Positions 1 to 6,993 of a stretch of 39,869 nucleotides of DNA are shown here, piece by piece (position 1 is the stretch's first letter; the number at the start of each line of letters is the position of its first letter). The notes below the pieces were generated by a model. The model worked only from the letters and a program-made list of their open reading frames with translations, did no database searches and had not been told where the DNA came from. Both the position numbers and the translations under genes were made by a program. Source of the DNA: a virus; the IMG/VR virus record IMGVR_UViG_3300005613_000167, positions 1 to 39,869 of that record; one strand, 5' to 3'.

Positions 1-395
1 AAGGCACCGTCCGCCTTCACGGTGGCGGCCTCAGCGGGCCCGATGGCCAGAACGGCGGCCCCGATGTCCGCAATGTAGTACACCGTCGACGGGGCGACAT
101 CGGCCAGCGTGAGGACCGAACGCGCGTACTCGGGCAGCGTCATGCCCTTGCGAGTGTGGTTCCCCAATTGGGCACACTCCGCCAGCGCCTCCCCAGCCTT
201 CCGCAGGGCCTTCCCGGCGGACACGGCCAGAGTGACCATGTTCCGCTCGGCGGCTTGCTGGGCAGGGCTGAGGCTCAGGTTCTCGGCGGCCTTCGGCGCG
301 GTGGCCTTCGGCGCGTCCTTCCGCTTGGCCTTCGGCATGGCCGGGGCAGCGTCAACAGCGGCGATCAAGGAAGCGACATTCTTGCGAATCGACAT
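1..395 (-). CDS. Lys/Ala-rich putative DNA-binding protein, N-terminal part (runs off the window)
   Basis: The ATG at 395 follows GGAG with 9 nt spacing and opens a frame that stays open to base 1 (131 codons, strong G/C in third positions). The protein begins MSIRKNVASL, has a Lys/Ala/Pro-rich stretch at residues 19 to 36 (AKRKDAPKATAPKAA), then a predicted helical region with a possible helix-turn-helix around LADVAPSTVYYI. The basic Ala/Lys/Pro tail resembles histone H1-like bacterial and phage proteins, so nucleic-acid binding is an inference only. It has its own sigma70-like promoter (465..493) and a terminator directly upstream (515..540), so it looks like a separate transcription unit. 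Its continuation is probably the fragment at 39579..39869 if the genome is circular, although the direct joint is out of frame by one base. Confidence 0.7.
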   Translation of the reverse strand, partial: MSIRKNVASLIAAVDAAPAMPKAKRKDAPKATAPKAAENLSLSPAQQAAERNMVTLAVSAGKALRKAGEALAECAQLGNHTRKGMTLPEYARSVLTLADVAPSTVYYIADIGAAVLAIGPAEAATVKADGA

Positions 396-464
396 TGAAG
401 TGTCTCCAATCAGGTGCCCGGTTCAGGTCCGGCCAACGCTGGCCGATCCCTGATCCGTTCACGG

Positions 465-493
465 AGTCTAGGGCATGGTCCGGCGCAGGTCAA
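465..493 (-). promoter_or_regulatory. sigma70-like promoter for the Lys/Ala-rich gene
   Basis: On the minus strand TTGACC (488..493) and TAGACT (465..470) are separated by 17 nt. The box lies about 70 nt upstream of the ATG at 395 and just after a poly-U terminator, so it would restart transcription for this gene alone. It differs from the early promoters, which all have a 16-nt spacer. Confidence 0.45.
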
Positions 494-514
494 GGCCATG
501 AGGCGGGAATTCTG

Positions 515-540
515 AAAAAAAAACGGCAAGGCACACGCCG
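515..540 (-). terminator. Rho-independent terminator at the end of the late region
   Basis: On the minus strand a short CGGC/GCCG stem (524..527 with 537..540, 9-nt loop) is followed by nine uninterrupted T (515..523). The stem is short but the U tract is perfect. It would stop leftward late transcription before the Lys/Ala-rich gene. Confidence 0.5.
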
Positions 541-549
541 AGGGCCCCA

Positions 550-565
550 TTCTAGAATTCTAGAA
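550..565. repeat. TTCTAGA inverted repeat, fully palindromic copy
   Basis: TTCTAGAATTCTAGAA has the same 7-bp arms as the early-gene repeats but a central AT instead of AC/GT, which makes the whole 16 bp a palindrome. It has no gene directly behind it and sits next to a terminator (515..540). Confidence 0.85.
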
Positions 566-582
566 TCGGCCCATGGCATTGC

Positions 583-657
583 ATTGCGTTGCCCTTATGC
601 GTTGCCCATCGTATGCAATGGGCGGCTATGCATTGGCGCGGGCTATGCAATGGGGGC
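583..657. repeat. Tandem array of about 16-bp iterated repeats
   Basis: The core TATGC recurs at 596, 612, 627 and 644, each followed by (A/G)(T/A)TG and a G/C run, giving a period of 15 to 17 bp. GCGTTGCCC also occurs twice (586..594 and 599..607). A related TATGCATAACGC stands alone at 39502 near the other end. Together these resemble iterons or the short repeat arrays that flank the T7 terminal repeat. Confidence 0.65.
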
Positions 658-660
658 CCG

Positions 661-895
661 GGACAGCGACCGCGGCGTGACCACGGGTGGCACGGGGGGT
701 AGCGGCAGGCTGGCGTTCAATTAAACCTTCTCAGATTTTTCTACCAAAACTACGGGGTCGCCTCTGTGTGGGATTCCCTCTACCCACATTGCCTCAACTT
801 AGGGGGCATCTTGTTATTAGCCCAACCGACCTAGGAGTGGGGGCGAGATATTAGATCAACAGGGCGACCAACCCGGGGTTTGGCTTCTAAGGGCC
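661..895. other. Non-coding stretch
   Basis: No credible gene is visible on either strand here. The segment 720..860 is less GC-rich than its surroundings. CCCTAGGAT is directly repeated at 894..902 and 904..912, at the end of the neighbouring gene. No clear promoter was found. Confidence 0.5.
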
Positions 896-1264
896 CTAGG
901 ATGCCCTAGGATCGATTCTAGCCGCTCGGATGGCCTCGGAGTCATCTTCGTCGCCCGGATCGCTCTCAGAGGATTCTACGGGCTCCGGCGGAAAGGCGGC
1001 CTGCTTGAGGGCTGGAGTCTGCCCCACGATCTGGGTCAAGGAGACCTCCAGAGTCCTGATCTGAGACTCAGACAACCCTAGATCATGTACTTCATTCACC
1101 ATTTCTAGTATTTCGTGTAAGAGAGTACTAGAGTATATACAGGGACTCAAGTCTCTACAAATATGTATACGGGGAAAAGGGTGAAAAAAGAACTCCCCAA
1201 ACTCACCTTCAGGCATCTCACAGGTTATCACAGGAATCTTGTAAGGAAACCAATTGATAACCAT
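896..1264 (-). CDS. Hypothetical protein with HExxE motif
   Basis: 122 residues, with no family I can name firmly. The middle contains LLHEILEMVNEVHDLGLS, an HExxE that resembles the metal-binding helix of small ImmA/IrrE-like or other phage metallopeptidase-type proteins, but the usual second histidine of HExxH is absent, so activity is doubtful. The C-terminus (from about residue 92) is acidic and low in complexity (ESSESDPGDEDDSEA). The DNA of the central part is AT-rich and CTAG-rich, unlike the late genes. It is the last minus-strand gene before the 500-bp non-coding end and follows the HNH gene by 8 bp. Confidence 0.65.
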   Translation of the reverse strand: MVINWFPYKIPVITCEMPEGEFGEFFFHPFPRIHICRDLSPCIYSSTLLHEILEMVNEVHDLGLSESQIRTLEVSLTQIVGQTPALKQAAFPPEPVESSESDPGDEDDSEAIRAARIDPRAS

Positions 1265-1272
1265 AGCAACAC

Positions 1273-1500
1273 CTACTTCTTTGCTCGGTTTACGGACTTA
1301 GGGACAATCCTTAGGTTAACTGGACGGTTGTCCCTTGGATTTCCGTTCTTGTGGTCGATGTCCTTGCCATCACCCTTTCGGACCCTGCCCTGCTTTTCCA
1401 TCTTGCGGCGGATCTTGTTTCGGGAAGCCCGGTCCTTACGGTACTCAGCGGTTCCGTGGTACTTACGGTATTCCTCTTTGTAATCCCGAGCCTTAGCCAT
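1273..1500 (-). CDS. HNH endonuclease-like small protein
   Basis: 75 residues, very basic. The C-terminal half has IDHKNGNPRDNRPVNLR followed by SVNRAKK, which matches the core of phage HNH endonucleases (DH, then N...NLR, then a final N in place of H). The N-terminal half is a Lys/Arg-rich helix (YKEEYRKYHG) that probably contacts DNA. No AP2 or NUMOD domain is present, so it is a minimal HNH protein, possibly a free-standing homing enzyme or a packaging-associated HNH nuclease; its place near the terminase genes allows either. The ATG overlaps the stop of the 39-residue gene upstream as TAATG. Confidence 0.75.
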   Translation of the reverse strand: MAKARDYKEEYRKYHGTAEYRKDRASRNKIRRKMEKQGRVRKGDGKDIDHKNGNPRDNRPVNLRIVPKSVNRAKK

Positions 1501-1619
1501 TACTTGCCCTTTTTGATCTTCATCTTGTTGTAAGTGGCATTAGCGATTGCATATGCCCGCTGTTCCGGCATACCTTCTCGCTTCAGGGCCTTGACAATCT
1601 TTTCGACCTTCTTAGGCAT
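1500..1619 (-). CDS. 39-residue conserved small phage protein
   Basis: A short frame, 39 residues, beginning MPKKVEKIVKALKREGMP and continuing EQRAYAIANATYNKMK. The pattern of a basic helix followed by AYAIAN is common in tiny phage proteins of unknown role. Its start overlaps the end of the upstream gene by 8 bp and its stop shares a base with the start of the HNH gene (TAATG), so translation is likely coupled through all three. Function unknown. Confidence 0.75.
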   Translation of the reverse strand: MPKKVEKIVKALKREGMPEQRAYAIANATYNKMKIKKGK

Positions 1620-1899
1620 TTCGTCGGGTCCTTGGGATTTTTGTCCAGTTAGTGCGAATCAGCGGACCTTCCTTGCCCAGACGATCCAGTCGGCTTTGGG
1701 GCATATACTGGTAAGGATTTGTTCCTTGTCCGCCCGAGTATTCCCATGCCGCGGCCTGACTTCGACGCTGTTCCTGCTCCACGGCGGTCAAAGGCTTCTG
1801 CTTAAGAACACGGAGTTGATATCCGTAGTCGGGCTCAGGAGTCGAAGAGGCTTGCGTTTGAGGCCGCCGCTGAACGGCAGAAGAACGAGAACCGCACAT
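1612..1899 (-). CDS. Hypothetical protein, Gln/Arg-rich
   Basis: 95 residues beginning MCGSRSSAVQ, then a low-complexity Pro/Gln-rich part and the conserved-looking GGQGTNPYQYMPQSRLDRLG. AAAGG lies 7 nt before the ATG. The opening MCGS and the disordered character recall the small protein at 24619..24819. No domain recognised; a minor structural protein is possible from its late position. Confidence 0.65.
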   Translation of the reverse strand: MCGSRSSAVQRRPQTQASSTPEPDYGYQLRVLKQKPLTAVEQEQRRSQAAAWEYSGGQGTNPYQYMPQSRLDRLGKEGPLIRTNWTKIPRTRRNA

Positions 1900-1950
1900 A
1901 ATTTGACCTTTAATCGACAGGTTATTAGGACTTGTTGATGTGTAAAACCA

Positions 1951-1974
1951 TAGAACTTGGAAGTTAAAGTTCTA
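1951..1974 (-). terminator. Weak hairpin between late genes
   Basis: TAGAACTT and AAGTTCTA form an 8-bp stem with an 8-nt loop, followed on the minus strand by ATGGTTTT. It lies in the 107-bp gap between two small genes that otherwise holds no gene. It could be a weak terminator or an mRNA processing hairpin. Confidence 0.35.
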
Positions 1975-2006
1975 CATTTATACACAACTGTAGCACATTC
2001 GATCCG

Positions 2007-2246
2007 TCACCAAGCACGACAAGACCAGTACCGAGCCTTGGTCTTAGGGCCCGGATTGTCGCAGTTGTGGCGGGCCCGGAAGTTCTTACGACGACCCGGC
2101 TCATTCTTTCGGATCTTCATGTTGGGGTCGCCAAAGCGGACAATCTTGGTCTTGTCGCCATCCTTGACACACACCGCAGACTTCTTTGGCCCGCCCGGGG
2201 TACGCCACGGCTTATTGATTTGGCGGTTCTTGCAGGGGCTTGCCAT
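2007..2246 (-). CDS. Conserved small basic phage protein
   Basis: 79 residues, basic, Cys-containing (positions 5, 26, 62 and 77). The block VRFGDPNMKIRKNEPGRRKN and then ARHNCDNPGPKTKARYWSC is a pattern seen in marine podoviruses and other phages near the terminase gene. Four Cys and a His could bind zinc, which is an inference. The ATG follows the stop of the upstream gene within 2 bp. Confidence 0.8.
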   Translation of the reverse strand: MASPCKNRQINKPWRTPGGPKKSAVCVKDGDKTKIVRFGDPNMKIRKNEPGRRKNFRARHNCDNPGPKTKARYWSCRAW

Positions 2247-2247
2247 C

Positions 2248-2430
2248 TTAGTCTCGCATTGTTTCTAGGATTTCATCTGGCACGGACTCCCTGAGCAAGC
2301 GCATGGCCTTTGCAAGGGCCTTGGCCTCTTTCAGGGTTTCTTTGCTCCTTAGATGCTCTTCGTACCGAATAACGGCAAGGCAGGCGTTGTGGACAATCTG
2401 CATGGCCCACTCGTCGTAATCTACATCCAT
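2248..2430 (-). CDS. Hypothetical protein downstream of terminase
   Basis: 60 residues, helical, charged, no recognisable domain (MDVDYDEWAMQIVHNACLAV...). It starts 10 bp inside the end of the large terminase gene, with GGGGG before the ATG, so coupled translation is likely. Nothing further can be said. Confidence 0.65.
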   Translation of the reverse strand: MDVDYDEWAMQIVHNACLAVIRYEEHLRSKETLKEAKALAKAMRLLRESVPDEILETMRD

Positions 2431-4073
2431 GTCAGCCCCCTTGAAGACTTACGGCCCACAGAGTGTTCCATAAACCGATCCAACTCATGTTGCAACATCT
2501 CTTCCCGACGACTTGCCATCTTCCGATTGACATCCTGAGCCATCTGTTCCACCCAGAACCCTACGGCCATGCTGAGAACATCCAGACGGTCGTCGTAGGC
2601 CAAGGCACCCTTAGTACGGGTGATTCGGCTCATTTGCCACATCAGGCTGTATTGCAGCGACTTTTCTGTGGCGTACTGCTTGGTTGATTCGTAGTCATCC
2701 CTGATCACCCCAGAGTCAATAACCAGCCTGTGCTGATTCATGACGGGCTCTAGGGTGTCCACAATGCGGCGTTCCTTCTGGATATTGTGCCGCACATCCT
2801 CAATAGTGCAGGGGTAAATCTTCGTCAGGTATGGCTTCAGCAGTTCCGAGAACATACCGTCACCGAAGTTAGACTCGCAGATGATCCGGTTTACCTTGTG
2901 GTTCTTAGCAAGGGTTACCAGCCGCGTCATCGTGGCTTCGTCATAACCGCCCTTTAGGCCCCCTGCGGCGGTCACATACAGGAACCCGTTTAACATCTTG
3001 ACGATGGCGTATGCGGTTTCGTTGTCGCCACGACCGCTGGGGTCAATCGCCATCACCCCGCCCTCATACGGGATCCACTTGCCTTGGATGTCCATGGGGC
3101 CGTAGTAACGGTCGCCATTGAATCCCACACAGGGGATGTCCTTGACAATGTTGCTGATGTTGGCAGCCCAGATGGGCTTCTCTGGTGCGTTCTCGGGATT
3201 CAGGCCCAGAACAATCAGGTCAGCCAACTTGAGCGGGTACCTATCGGCATCGCTCAGGGTGCTGTCCAGCATGAACTGGAGAGCAAACCCGGTACGCCCA
3301 TAGGAGGCTTCGCGCTCCATCAGATCAATGGCGTTAAACCGCCTAGGATCCGTGGGCTCTCCATCTACCCCTGTAGCCAGCATCGGAGCCAACTTGGCCC
3401 CAAAAGCCGTCTTAAGGCGATTGTCGGGGTACCTAGCGGGCCAGATCCGGGTGTCATACCCCTTTTCGTGCAGCCCGTGGTAAATCGATTGCTCGGTCTG
3501 GGGGGTACCCAGATACAGGATCTCGCCCCCGGGCTTAAGCACGGCCTCAAACTCGGCAATAGCACTTAGCAACTTTTCCCTCATAAGGAAGGTGGCTGAG
3601 TTATTCAGACTTTCTACATCGTCCGCAATAATCAGGTCACCGCGGCTTCCCGTGATCTGGCTGGTGATTCCCTTAGAAACCACGCTGGGAGCCTGAGAGG
3701 CGGGCGCAGGGCCCACATCAAAGGCCACCTTGGAGTTACGCTGCTCATCCCTAGGCTTGAGATGCTGGCAGATCGGAATCTCGTTAATCAGCCGTAGGGT
3801 AAAAGTGCTGAAGTCGTCGGCCCGTTGCTTAGAGGCCGAGACCACCAAGACATTTAACTTTGGGTTGTGCAGCAGCCTAAAAACGACATAAGCACTAGTA
3901 AGCCAACTCTTGCCCACCCCACGGAACGCCTGTACCACCCGCCGCTTAGGCCCCTTTTGGAGGTACTGAGCGATGTCAAGTTGCACCGGAGTCGGCTCCG
4001 GCAACCCAAGGTGATCCCACGCGAGGTAGACAAAGTTCCGAAAGTCTTGAAGTTTTCTTTCAAGTTCGTTCAC
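2421..4073 (-). CDS. terL: Terminase large subunit (T7 gp19-like DNA packaging motor)
   Basis: 550 residues, close to the T7 gp19 length. The ATPase half has Walker A FRGVGKSW (residues 50 to 57) and Walker B LIIADDVES (147 to 155), then the coupling motif LYLGTPQTE (187 to 194). The nuclease half has the expected acidic residues: D343 in MAIDPSGRGD, E400 in ICESNFGDG and the D494/D495/D498 cluster in YDDRLDVL. It powers DNA into the prohead through the portal and cuts the concatemer. The start is GTG, overlapping the small-subunit stop as GTGA. Downstream genes are small late genes of unknown role. Confidence 0.97.
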   Translation of the reverse strand: MNELERKLQDFRNFVYLAWDHLGLPEPTPVQLDIAQYLQKGPKRRVVQAFRGVGKSWLTSAYVVFRLLHNPKLNVLVVSASKQRADDFSTFTLRLINEIPICQHLKPRDEQRNSKVAFDVGPAPASQAPSVVSKGITSQITGSRGDLIIADDVESLNNSATFLMREKLLSAIAEFEAVLKPGGEILYLGTPQTEQSIYHGLHEKGYDTRIWPARYPDNRLKTAFGAKLAPMLATGVDGEPTDPRRFNAIDLMEREASYGRTGFALQFMLDSTLSDADRYPLKLADLIVLGLNPENAPEKPIWAANISNIVKDIPCVGFNGDRYYGPMDIQGKWIPYEGGVMAIDPSGRGDNETAYAIVKMLNGFLYVTAAGGLKGGYDEATMTRLVTLAKNHKVNRIICESNFGDGMFSELLKPYLTKIYPCTIEDVRHNIQKERRIVDTLEPVMNQHRLVIDSGVIRDDYESTKQYATEKSLQYSLMWQMSRITRTKGALAYDDRLDVLSMAVGFWVEQMAQDVNRKMASRREEMLQHELDRFMEHSVGRKSSRGLTWM

Positions 4074-4273
4074 GCAGCCTCTTCATCAAAGGGCATGATC
4101 TTGGCTAGATTCAACATCGGCTGGCTGGCTTCGGGCGCACAGTCAATGCCGTTGTCCTTAAGGAACTGACGGGCGACATTGAGTTCTGTGGCCGAAGCCG
4201 AGCCGTCTTGGATCTTTCGCAGCAGTTCGCCCGCAAGGGCGTTATGGATCTGCTCTAGGACTTGCTTGTTCAC
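4070..4273 (-). CDS. terS: Terminase small subunit (T7 gp18-like)
   Basis: 67 residues, beginning MNKQVLEQIHNALAGELLRK with a second helix ATELNVARQFLKDNGID. Position directly before the large subunit and the sequence pattern match small DNA-maturation subunits of T7-like phages, which recognise the concatemer junction. The start is GTG and overlaps the upstream stop (GTGA). It is somewhat shorter than T7 gp18. Confidence 0.85.
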   Translation of the reverse strand: MNKQVLEQIHNALAGELLRKIQDGSASATELNVARQFLKDNGIDCAPEASQPMLNLAKIMPFDEEAA

Positions 4274-4572
4274 GCGAATACTCTGTAAGGAATGCTGGGC
4301 AGAGGCGCAAAGACTGGTAAGAAGGCGATTTGTTCCTCGGTCAACTCAATCGTCGTCCGCAGGTTCGCGTGGTACTCGGGGTGCCCCGGCTTGACGATGT
4401 TGCCGTCGATGTCGTACTGCGAGGGAATTGGGCCGATGAAATCGACATACGCGCCGGGTACGGGCAGTAGAGCCAGTTCGCCCTCGCCCATGTCCTGCTC
4501 AACAAGGATGCCTGCGGCCTCCAGAGCATCTTCCATCTGGGCTTCTGTATCGGTTCGGAGGAGGTAGTCCAT
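4270..4572 (-). CDS. Tail-fibre-associated conserved phage protein
   Basis: 100 residues. The C-terminal pattern HANLRTTIELTEEQIAFLPVF and the ending PSIPYRVFA fit a family of small phage proteins commonly encoded next to tail fibre genes. A role in tail tip or fibre assembly is inferred from that association and from its place between a probable receptor-binding protein and terminase. No catalytic motif is visible. Confidence 0.7.
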   Translation of the reverse strand: MDYLLRTDTEAQMEDALEAAGILVEQDMGEGELALLPVPGAYVDFIGPIPSQYDIDGNIVKPGHPEYHANLRTTIELTEEQIAFLPVFAPLPSIPYRVFA

Positions 4573-4573
4573 G

Positions 4574-6397
4574 TCAGGTGGTCAAAGCGATGATTTGCGC
4601 GTTGGGAAGTGCAACAGGCCAGAACTTGACCCGGCGCACACAAGCGTTCAGCCAATCACGGTCTGCCTGTGTCCCCGTAGTGCTGCTCGCACCGATACTC
4701 AACATAGTCGGGGTAAGCGTTCCGCTTCCTGCACCAGTCGTACCCTGCAAGCCGTTTGCAAAGTTGGTTGCATCGTTGCCGTCAAACCAACGCGCTGCCT
4801 GCTTGCTCACCAAAGGAATTGTTGACGGGAAGCCGCCGGGGAAGATCGCTCCACCAGTCGGCCATAGCAAAGTCGTTGGCCACAAGTTGCCTTGCGTTGC
4901 GTACACGATCCATGCCGCACCGGACGAATAGCGTGTGCCTACAGCCGCATGATCGTGAACGAGGCTTCCCGATTGGCTGCGCGGTCGCTCTAGTTCTGCG
5001 TACAACACGCCTTCGGTCGCTCCCGCAAACCAAGACGAGAAGTTCGCCCCGGTCATTACGCAGGAGTCCCCCAACCTCTGCACCGTGCTCGCCCCGGTCG
5101 GAATGTACGAGGATGCGCCTGATCCAGTTTCTACCTGTGCGCCCCACACCAAGAAGGTAGAGCCATCACCAAGATAGGAAACACGCCCGTAGTTCCCGGT
5201 CGGCGTGTCGATAGATCCGAAGTCCATCGGCACCAAGAAGCAGAAGTTGAGCGATGAAGCCAGCGTTACCGTCAGCGTTACCCGCGTCCACCCGGATGGA
5301 TACGGGGTGACTGTTGCGCTTGCACTTGTTGCCGTTCCAACCGTTGTTGCTGCCTGCTGAATGGCCCCGGTGGTTGCGTTCACCGTCACATATCCAAAGT
5401 CACCCGATCCCGATGAAACCACCAACCGGATGTATCGGGTGCTTCCGGTGCCTCCCTTGATCCACACCGATCCCGTATGCGTTCCCGCTGGGCTGCTGAT
5501 TGCTTGGTAAATGGATCGCTGCGCGGATGTGGTCGGTTCCGTGAACAGGTTTCCCGTGTTCGTGCCGTCCGGTGCGGTGCCTCCGGTTGCGGAGGTTGCC
5601 GCGTATGCGGTTTGAAGCGTCCAGTAGGTCGCGTTTGTGGTGTCGTTGGAACTACGGCAAAGGCTCGTCGCCGTCCCCTCAATGAGCAGCCCCTTTGGTG
5701 CCAGCGTGTCCGGGTCGTAGTCGAAACGGGGAGCGTGGTACGGAACATCCAGCAGAGCCGGGTTGTAGTCCCGCATTGTGCTGCCGGGTTCCAACTGCGC
5801 CCCAAACACATGGAAGGTCGCGGTGTCCGGCGTTCCCTTGAACAACAGACGCAACTCAATGCCGTCCGATGCCGTGGTAGCAACAAACGAAAGCGAGTAC
5901 CGTTGCCATGCCGTGGTGAGCGTTGGGGTATACGCGCCCGCCGCAGCCGCGCCGCGCCCTAGGCGGATGTTGTTCACAGTCCCCGAGTCGGCCCGCATCC
6001 AAATCGACAGGGTGTATGGAAGTCCCTGACTGACCGACACGGTTCGGCTGATTACCACCGCCGCCGAAATCGCATTGAACACCAACTTGACCGCGCCCGT
6101 GCCGCCAAACGGATCGGTTTGACCGCCAGTACGAGTCACCGCGGTGCCAAATGCATTCCAATACGCATTGTCGTCTTGGCTTTGGCTGCGCGTCATCATG
6201 TTCGCAGCAGCCCACTCCACCAACCCGCTGTTGTTAATGAATGTAGCCGTACTTGCCCGGGTAAATGTCAAACGCGGATCAAGGTGTCCCGTAGTGAAAT
6301 CGAGCGAAAGCGTGGAGCCATCATCAATAATTCCAGAAAATGGAATAAGAGTGGTTCTGCGGCCACTTCGTGAAGCAACAATTTTAGTCAACGCCAT
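4574..6397 (-). CDS. Probable receptor-binding tail protein with carbohydrate-binding-like beta domains
   Basis: 607 residues, Thr/Ser/Gly-rich and beta-rich. Two regions look like CBM_4_9-type jelly rolls: about residues 70 to 210 (ending FGAQLEPGSTMRDYNP) and about 240 to 430 (ending VWGAQVETGSGASSY). The phrase RASTATFINNSGLVEWA and the repeated FGAQLE/WGAQVE strands are typical of such phage proteins. The last 150 residues (GVLYAELERP... to NAQIIALTT) look like a LamG/concanavalin-type lectin fold. No tailspike depolymerase triad is evident. AGGAG precedes the ATG. It probably binds a surface glycan, in addition to the T7-type fibre at 6994..8700. Confidence 0.75.
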   Translation of the reverse strand: MALTKIVASRSGRRTTLIPFSGIIDDGSTLSLDFTTGHLDPRLTFTRASTATFINNSGLVEWAAANMMTRSQSQDDNAYWNAFGTAVTRTGGQTDPFGGTGAVKLVFNAISAAVVISRTVSVSQGLPYTLSIWMRADSGTVNNIRLGRGAAAAGAYTPTLTTAWQRYSLSFVATTASDGIELRLLFKGTPDTATFHVFGAQLEPGSTMRDYNPALLDVPYHAPRFDYDPDTLAPKGLLIEGTATSLCRSSNDTTNATYWTLQTAYAATSATGGTAPDGTNTGNLFTEPTTSAQRSIYQAISSPAGTHTGSVWIKGGTGSTRYIRLVVSSGSGDFGYVTVNATTGAIQQAATTVGTATSASATVTPYPSGWTRVTLTVTLASSLNFCFLVPMDFGSIDTPTGNYGRVSYLGDGSTFLVWGAQVETGSGASSYIPTGASTVQRLGDSCVMTGANFSSWFAGATEGVLYAELERPRSQSGSLVHDHAAVGTRYSSGAAWIVYATQGNLWPTTLLWPTGGAIFPGGFPSTIPLVSKQAARWFDGNDATNFANGLQGTTGAGSGTLTPTMLSIGASSTTGTQADRDWLNACVRRVKFWPVALPNAQIIALTT

Positions 6398-6417
6398 TGA
6401 AGCGGCTCCTAGTTTAA

Positions 6418-6756
6418 TTACTCAATGACCCAAGCATTGTACACCAGTCCGCCGCCATTTACCACACGAATTCGGATATCCGGCATCAGGGGGACAACTC
6501 GGCACCAAGAGTTTAAAGAGCCTCCAATATAAGTTGCATCTGCGGGGCTCATGGTTTCAATGTCAACCCAAGTCGTGCCGCCATCGGGGGAGCCCTGAAG
6601 GTAAACACGCACAGTACTTCCCGCCGCCAGACGAGAACCGCTATGCGTCACGGTGACCGTCCCATAGTGGTCTGGAGCCATGTCGGGCTGGAAGACGCTG
6701 GAGTCCGTGGGGGTCGTAGAAATGGTCTGAGCATTGAGCAGGCGAAGAATTGCCAT
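6418..6756 (-). CDS. Hypothetical beta-rich structural protein
   Basis: 112 residues, beta-rich, with TVRVYLQGSPDGGTTWVDIE, a pattern often found in small phage structural domains of discoidin or Ig-like fold. AAAGG precedes the ATG. It lies between the two tail-fibre-type proteins and is probably a virion or tail accessory protein. No named family assigned. Confidence 0.7.
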   Translation of the reverse strand: MAILRLLNAQTISTTPTDSSVFQPDMAPDHYGTVTVTHSGSRLAAGSTVRVYLQGSPDGGTTWVDIETMSPADATYIGGSLNSWCRVVPLMPDIRIRVVNGGGLVYNAWVIE

Positions 6757-6765
6757 GTTGTTCCT

Positions 6766-6984
6766 TTAGACAAAAGCCTTTGCGGCGAGGTTGAGAAGGA
6801 CAGAAACTCCTGCACCAATCGCAGCAGCCATGCCCATAGTAAACGACTTAGAATGCTCAAGTTCCCGAAGCCGTTCTTCGTGGTTCTTGATTTGATCTTC
6901 CTGAATGCGCTGCATCTGAATAAGGGTATCCACCTTGCCCTCCAGACGGCCAATAGCCAACATCATTTCAGAGTCGTGGTGCAT
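6766..6984 (-). CDS. XhlA/holin-like coiled-coil membrane protein
   Basis: 72 residues: a charged coiled coil (about residues 9 to 45, LEGKVDTLIQMQRIQEDQIK...) and one C-terminal membrane segment (about 48 to 70, FTMGMAAAIGAGVSVLLNLA). This layout is that of XhlA-type haemolysin/holin accessory proteins. Its location just after the tail fibre equals that of the T7 gp17.5 holin. A lysis role is therefore likely but not proven. AAGG precedes the ATG. Confidence 0.7.
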   Translation of the reverse strand: MHHDSEMMLAIGRLEGKVDTLIQMQRIQEDQIKNHEERLRELEHSKSFTMGMAAAIGAGVSVLLNLAAKAFV

Positions 6985-6993
6985 GGTGGGGCC

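Noticed and set aside
583-657. CRISPR-like repeat array
   Set aside because: Units are only about 16 bp with no unique spacers, so it is an iterated repeat, not a CRISPR.
1788-1985. Minus-strand open frame of 65 codons
   Set aside because: Mostly overlaps the gene at 1612..1899 in another frame, and its start lies in the hairpin region; no protein pattern.
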